Assembly: GCA_016218495.1 (NCBI GenBank)
Contig: JACRDU010000004.1
Location: forward strand, 1-40,491
DNA from: Elusimicrobiota bacterium
GTDB lineage: Bacteria; Elusimicrobiota; Elusimicrobia; UBA1565
Length of the DNA: 40,491 bases
Direction of reading: 5' to 3'
This document shows positions 36,246 to 40,491 of this stretch, piece by piece (within the stretch, counting starts at the first letter, position 1; each line of letters opens with the position of its first letter). The notes under the pieces are model-generated. The model did not search any database, was not told where the DNA came from, and saw only the letters and a program-made list of their open reading frames with translations. The translations under genes were made by a program, and so were the position numbers.

Positions 36246-37347
36246 CGAGAAGGGGCTGCGCGGAGGCGAGCGCCAGCTCCTCTATCTCGCCGCCCATCTG
36301 CGCCGCCGCGGACACGAGAACATCGTCGTCTGCCGGCGGGGAGAGGCCTTGTGCGCCGAGGCCTCCCGGCAGGGCTTCGCGGTGATGCACCTCCCCTTCC
36401 TGGGCGAGTGGGACCCGGTGTCGGCCTGGCGCCTGGCGCGTGCCTCGGCCGGAGGGCATTCCATCCTGCATGCCCACACGGGCCACACCGCCGCCCTGGC
36501 CTGCCTGGCGGCGCGCTTCGGCGGGGCGCCTTGGGTCGCGCACCGCCGCGTCGACTTCCCGGTCTCGGGCCCGTCGGCGCGTTTCAAGTACGGCTCCGCC
36601 GGAGCCGTCATCGCCGTCTCCGACGCCATCCGGGGCATCCTCGAGAGCGCCGGCCTCGGGCCCGGCCGGACCTGCGTCGTCGCCGACGCCCTGCCCTGCG
36701 GCCCCGACGAGGAGGCCCTCTGCGGCGCGGCCGCGCCCTGGGGCCCCAGCCGCGACCGCGCGGCCCTGCGCTCCCGGCTGGCGGCCGAGGCCGGCTTCTC
36801 CCCGGAGCACCTGTGGGTCGGCAACCTGGCGGCGCTGGTGCCGCACAAGGACCAGGCCAACCTCGTGCGCGCCGCCGCCCTCGTCGTGCGCAGGGAGCCC
36901 CGGGCGCGCTTCCTCATCCTGGGGGCCGGCCCCCTCGAGGGGACGCTCAACGGGCTGGCCGAGTCCCTCGGCGTGCGCGGGGCGGTGCGCCTGCTGGGAC
37001 GGCGCGACGACGCGAGGTCCTGGCTGCAGAGCCTGGACCTCTACTGCCAGCCCTCCTGGGGAGAGGGCCTGGGCTCGGTGCTCCTGGAGGCCATGGCCTG
37101 CCGCGTCCCCATCGTCGCCACGACCGCCGGAGGCATCCCCGAGGTCGTCTCCGACGGGCGCAGCGCCCTGCTGGTGCCGCCCCGCGACCCCGCCGCCCTG
37201 GCCGCCGCCATCGTCTCCGCGCTCCAGGACAAGGCGGCCTCGGCCCGGCGCGCAGAGGCGGCGGCCGGAGACCTTGAACGCTTCTCCGTCGCGAAGACCG
37301 GCGACGCCGTCCTGGGAATCTACGCCCAGGCGCTGGGGGCGGGATGA
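36211..37347 (+). CDS. GT4-family glycosyltransferase
   Basis: 378 residues. N-terminal VYHLDSEKGLRGGERQLLYLAAHL with the Gly-rich acceptor loop, HAHTGHTAALACL, then VGNLAALVPHKDQANLVRAA, VRLLGRRDD, and PSWGEGLGSVLLEAMACRVPIVATTAGGIPEVV. This is a standard GT4 layout. ATG 36211 is preferred despite the 35 bp overlap because the first beta strand would be lost with any later start; AAGGA precedes it. Overlaps the GT2 gene by 4 bp (ATGA). Confidence 0.9.
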   Translation: MPERLTVYHLDSEKGLRGGERQLLYLAAHLRRRGHENIVVCRRGEALCAEASRQGFAVMHLPFLGEWDPVSAWRLARASAGGHSILHAHTGHTAALACLAARFGGAPWVAHRRVDFPVSGPSARFKYGSAGAVIAVSDAIRGILESAGLGPGRTCVVADALPCGPDEEALCGAAAPWGPSRDRAALRSRLAAEAGFSPEHLWVGNLAALVPHKDQANLVRAAALVVRREPRARFLILGAGPLEGTLNGLAESLGVRGAVRLLGRRDDARSWLQSLDLYCQPSWGEGLGSVLLEAMACRVPIVATTAGGIPEVVSDGRSALLVPPRDPAALAAAIVSALQDKAASARRAEAAAGDLERFSVAKTGDAVLGIYAQALGAG

Positions 37348-38114
37348 AGCTCAGCGTCTGCGTCATCGCCAAGGACGAGGAGCGCGACCTCCCCGGACTG
37401 CTGGAGAGCCTGGAGCCGCTGCGCACGGCCCTCGGCCCGGAGTTCGAGGCCGTCGTCCTCGACAGCGGATCCTCCGACGGCACGATGCGGGCCGCCGCGG
37501 GCTGGGGCGCGCGCGTCTCGTCGCGCCCCTTCGACGACTTCGCCGCGCAGAAGCAGGCCTGCGTGGACCGTGCCTCCGGAGACTGGGTCCTCTCGCTCGA
37601 CGCCGACGAGCGGCTGAGCCCGGAAGGTTCGGCGCTCGTCCTGCAGGCCCTTTCCCAGGACCCGCCGGAGGCCGGCTTCTCCCTGCCCTTCGACGTGGAG
37701 TTCATGGGCCGCGTCCTGCGCTGGGGCGGCCTGGGCGGAGAGCGGCACCTGCGCCTGTTCCGGCGCGCGAAGGGCCGCTTCGGCGGCGAGCACCTGCACG
37801 AGGGCGTGTCCGTGGCCGGGCCCGTGGGCCGGCTGGAAGCGCGCGTCCTGCATCGGCCCTACCGCGACCTGGGGGAATACCTCGCGAAGATGGAGGAGTA
37901 CACGGCCCGCGCCGCCCGCCGGCGCTGGAAGGCCGGCCGGCGGCCCTGCTGGACCGACCACCTGCGCCCGTTCTGGGAGCTTTTCGTCCGCCTCGTGCTC
38001 AAAGGCGGCGTGCTCGACGGCCGTCCCGGCGTGTCCTGGGCCATGCTCTCGGCCTTCCACACCTGGCTCAAGTACGCGCGCCTCTCGGAGATGGCGCGCG
38101 CGGAGGAGCGGTGA
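37344..38114 (+). CDS. GT2-family glycosyltransferase (WaaE/LgtF-like)
   Basis: 256-residue GT-A fold enzyme. LSVCVIAKDEERDLPGLLESL, VVLDSGSSDGT, and the donor/metal motif LSLDADERLS are typical of the WaaE/LgtF subgroup, which adds glucose to the first heptose of the core. Two conserved His/Arg blocks follow (GERHLRLFRRAKGRF, HLHEGV). No membrane segment is evident beyond a hydrophobic C-terminal helix. ATG overlaps the upstream stop, and the end overlaps the deacetylase start (GTGA). Confidence 0.9.
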   Translation: MKLSVCVIAKDEERDLPGLLESLEPLRTALGPEFEAVVLDSGSSDGTMRAAAGWGARVSSRPFDDFAAQKQACVDRASGDWVLSLDADERLSPEGSALVLQALSQDPPEAGFSLPFDVEFMGRVLRWGGLGGERHLRLFRRAKGRFGGEHLHEGVSVAGPVGRLEARVLHRPYRDLGEYLAKMEEYTARAARRRWKAGRRPCWTDHLRPFWELFVRLVLKGGVLDGRPGVSWAMLSAFHTWLKYARLSEMARAEER

Positions 38115-38914
38115 CGGCCGGCTGGCTGGGCCTGGCGGCCGCGGCGGCCGCGGCCGGCGCCTCGGCGCGCTGGAACTGGTGGCGCCCGCGCCTGCCGGGC
38201 ATCCCCGTCCTGATGTACCACCGGGTCGGCACGCCGCCGGCCGCCAGCCGCCTCAAGAAGCTCTGGGTCGCCCCCGCCGACTTCAAGCTCCAGCTGCAGC
38301 GCCTGCTGGCGCTCGGCTACGAGCCGGTGGCGGCCGAGCGCCTCGGGGAGCCCGACTCGCTGCCGCCCAAGCCCGCCGTGGTCACCTTCGACGACGGCAC
38401 GGCGGACAACCTGGAGGCCGCCTTCCCCATCCTCACATCGCTGGGGGTCAAGGCCACCATCTTCCTCGTCGCGGGCTGGATGGGGCGCCGCAACGGCTGG
38501 GAGGACCCGGCCGACGAGCCCTGGCAGAGGACGCTGTCCTGGGACGAGGCCCGGGCCATGCAGGCCGGCGGCCTGGTCTCCTTCGGCTCCCATACGATGA
38601 CGCATCCGGACCTGCGCGCCCTCGACGAGGAGGCGCTGGCCTGGGAGCTCTCCGAGTCCAAGCGCCGCATCGAGTCCGAGCTGGGCCGCCGCACGGGCGC
38701 CTTCGCCTATCCGTACGGGGCGGGGGCCTACGACGCGCGCGTGCGCTCGGCGGTGCGCGCCGCCGGCTACCTCTGCGACTTCGGCGTCAAGCAGGGCCTG
38801 GCTCCCGACGGCTGGAGGCCCGAGGCGGGCCCCCTCAAACGCCTGCTGGTGCGCCGCGACGACTGGATGCTGGACTTCGAGCTCAACATCTCGCGCGGGA
38901 AGGCCCGCCTGTGA
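38111..38914 (+). CDS. Polysaccharide deacetylase family protein
   Basis: 267 residues. A short N-terminal membrane segment (WLGLAAAAAAAGASA) precedes a NodB-homology domain: VLMYHRVG, metal and base motif TFDDGTADN, the HxxxH pair in SHTMTHPDL, and AYPYGAG. This is a carbohydrate esterase family 4 type enzyme that removes N-acetyl groups from sugars in the periplasm or at the inner face. Within the cluster it could deacetylate a core amino sugar or a lipid-linked precursor. GTG 38111 overlaps the GT2 stop. Confidence 0.9.
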   Translation: MTAGWLGLAAAAAAAGASARWNWWRPRLPGIPVLMYHRVGTPPAASRLKKLWVAPADFKLQLQRLLALGYEPVAAERLGEPDSLPPKPAVVTFDDGTADNLEAAFPILTSLGVKATIFLVAGWMGRRNGWEDPADEPWQRTLSWDEARAMQAGGLVSFGSHTMTHPDLRALDEEALAWELSESKRRIESELGRRTGAFAYPYGAGAYDARVRSAVRAAGYLCDFGVKQGLAPDGWRPEAGPLKRLLVRRDDWMLDFELNISRGKARL

Positions 38915-39948
38915 GCCTGGGGACGCCCAAGAGCATCCTGGTCGTCATGCTGCGGCGCATCGGGGACGTCATCCTCACCACGCCCGCCCTGCGCGCCCTG
39001 CGCAAGCTCCACCCGTCGGCTCGCATCGACATGCTCGTCGAACCGCCCTGCCACGAGGTCCTGCTGGGCAACCCGGACGCCAGCCGCGTCCTCCTCTACG
39101 GGAGCGCTCCCGTGAATTATCTATACTGGCTCCTCCGAGTGAACCGCGAGCGCTACGATTGGGTCGTGGACTTCATGGGCAACCCCCGGACGGCGGCCCT
39201 GACGGCGGCGAGCCGGGCGCCGGTCCGGGCGGGTCCCGCCCACGTCTCGCACCGCTGGGCCTACACCCATCCGATGGCGCAGTCGGCCGACCGGGCCCGC
39301 TACAGCGCGCTCGAGAAGATCCTGATGCTGCGCTCCCTGGGCCTCGACGCCGACGCCTCGGACTACATGCCGCGCATGAGCGCCGACGCCGAATCCGAGG
39401 AGTTCGCCAACGAGTCCTGGCGGCGCATGCGCTTGCCGCCCGGCCCGGTGGTGGGGCTGGTCCCGGCCTCCCGGCGCGAGACGCGGCGCTGGCCGGCCCA
39501 GCGCTTCGCCGAGCTCGGTCGTCTGCTGCGCGACCGGCTCGGAGCCCGCCTCCTGGTCTTCTGGGGGCCCGGGGAGGAGGCGTTGGCGGGCGCGGTACGT
39601 GACGGCATCGGCACGGCGGCCGTGCTCTCGCCCCGCACCGGCTCGGTGCGCCAGCTGGCCGCTCTGCTCGGGCGCTGCGCCCTGCTCGTCACGAACTGCA
39701 ACGGGCCCAAGCACATCGCCGTGGCCCGGGGCATCCCCACCGTGACGGTGCACGGCTCCAGCGACCCGGACGCGTGGAACCCGCCGGACTCCCCCCTCCA
39801 CGCCGTCGTGCGGCGCTCCGAGCTGACCTGCATCGGCTGCCGCTCGAACACCTGCCCGACGCGCATCGAGTGCCTGAGCGAGCTGGCCGCGGACCGGGTG
39901 TTCGCCGCCTGCGAACGGCTGTTGCGAACCCCGGCGGGGGAGCCGTGA
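38911..39948 (+). CDS. GT9-family heptosyltransferase-like protein
   Basis: 345 residues of normal GT9 length. VVMLRRIGDVILTTPALRALRKLHP is the acceptor-domain start. GLVPASRRETRRWPAQRFAELG and VTNCNGPKHIAVARGIPTVTVHG (in place of the more common NDSGPMH) form the donor site. The C-terminus has CIGCRSNTCPTRIECL, a four-cysteine cluster. Probably ADP-heptose or a related donor to the lipopolysaccharide core. GTG 38911 and the stop overlap both neighbours by 4 bp. Confidence 0.9.
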   Translation: MSLGTPKSILVVMLRRIGDVILTTPALRALRKLHPSARIDMLVEPPCHEVLLGNPDASRVLLYGSAPVNYLYWLLRVNRERYDWVVDFMGNPRTAALTAASRAPVRAGPAHVSHRWAYTHPMAQSADRARYSALEKILMLRSLGLDADASDYMPRMSADAESEEFANESWRRMRLPPGPVVGLVPASRRETRRWPAQRFAELGRLLRDRLGARLLVFWGPGEEALAGAVRDGIGTAAVLSPRTGSVRQLAALLGRCALLVTNCNGPKHIAVARGIPTVTVHGSSDPDAWNPPDSPLHAVVRRSELTCIGCRSNTCPTRIECLSELAADRVFAACERLLRTPAGEP

Positions 39949-40491
39949 AGCCCCAGCAGGCCCGCGAGAACCTGCGCCGGAGCTGGTGGGGCCGCGCGTC
40001 CCTCGTCGTGCTGTCCTGGTTCTATGGCGCCGGCTTGGCGCTGCGCGACGCGGCCTACGCCGTCGGCCTCCTGCGCTCCAGCCATGTGGGGCGCCGGACG
40101 GTCTGCATCGGCAACCTCACCGTGGGCGGGACCGGCAAGACCCCTGCCGTGCTGCTGGCCGCCCAGGTGCTGCGCAAGCACGGGCTCAAGCCCGCCATCC
40201 TGAGCCGCGGCTACGGCCGCAGCGCGCCCGGCCGCGACGTGCAGGTCCTGCTCGACCAGCGCGAGGCGCCGTGGCAGGAGACGGGCGACGAGCCCTGGAT
40301 GATGCACCGGGCGCTCAAGGGCCTGGGAGTGCCCATCCTGGTCTCGCCGGACCGCGTCGCGTCGGCCCGGACCGCGGTTCGCTACTACGAGCCCGACGTC
40401 ATCATCCTCGACGACGGCTTCTCCCACCGCCGCCTCGGACGCGACGCCGACATCGTCTTGATCAATGCTCTGGACCCTTTCGGCGGGGGGC
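39945..40491 (+). CDS. lpxK: Tetraacyldisaccharide 4'-kinase, cut by the right edge
   Basis: The first 182 codons of LpxK, which phosphorylates the 4' position of the lipid A disaccharide at the inner membrane. A hydrophobic N-terminal helix (about residues 18-42) is followed by the P-loop GNLTVGGTGKTP, then SRGYGR, TGDEPWMM and ILDDGFSHRRLGRD, all LpxK signatures. GTG 39945 overlaps the GT9 stop (GTGA). The remaining part lies beyond base 40491. Confidence 0.96.
   Translation, partial: MKPQQARENLRRSWWGRASLVVLSWFYGAGLALRDAAYAVGLLRSSHVGRRTVCIGNLTVGGTGKTPAVLLAAQVLRKHGLKPAILSRGYGRSAPGRDVQVLLDQREAPWQETGDEPWMMHRALKGLGVPILVSPDRVASARTAVRYYEPDVIILDDGFSHRRLGRDADIVLINALDPFGGG

Overview
The window is a densely coded, very GC-rich bacterial chromosome segment. 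It holds 38 protein genes, one tRNA gene, no gene-free stretch above about 150 bp, and no insertion sequence, prophage or CRISPR array. GTG and TTG starts and 1-4 bp start/stop overlaps are common. Lipid A/Kdo genes (waaA, lpxK), heptosyltransferase-like enzymes, a PorV-type outer-membrane protein and a protease with a type IX-like C-terminal domain indicate a diderm outside the Proteobacteria. A high-GC Elusimicrobiota genome is my best guess. This is an inference from gene content, with no 16S or other marker in view.

Layout. 3-1391 is a protein with a duplicated MscS core, open at the left edge. 1416-7326 (+) carries typA, a GalT-like gene, asnB and a GT4 glycosyltransferase. 7286-9366 (-) is cstA with a DUF6483-like gene, divergent from an AurF-like diiron oxygenase (9427-10323), which converges on a CFA-synthase-like methyltransferase (10344-11516). 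11542-19911 (-) is an envelope block: a divergent Lgt-like protein, a small membrane protein, a DUF350 protein, a transglutaminase-like protein, a PorV-like protein, a secreted gluzincin metalloprotease and a HEAT-repeat protein. tRNA-Arg(TCG) lies just upstream of that block. 20045-21834 (-) is an SDR enzyme plus ygfZ, divergent from a YebC-like gene.

21889-30997 (+) is a housekeeping run: yebC-like, ruvC, ruvA, ruvB, spoIID-like, queA, tgt, yajC, secD, secF. It joins Holliday-junction processing, queuosine synthesis and Sec export. After a MetH-activation-like gene and a DUF374 acyltransferase-like gene, 32238-40491 (+) is a lipopolysaccharide cluster: waaA, a GT9 protein with a doubled N-domain, two GT4s, a GT2, a polysaccharide deacetylase, a second GT9 and lpxK, which runs off the right edge.

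The most notable non-coding signals are two related long inverted repeats (27006-27090 and 33513-33583), each just after a stop codon and before a new transcription start. Five start codons sit 6-7 bp after a -10-like box, suggesting leaderless mRNAs. Four other genes share an extended -10 motif (TTGC/T-TANAAT or close) with a 28-37 nt leader.
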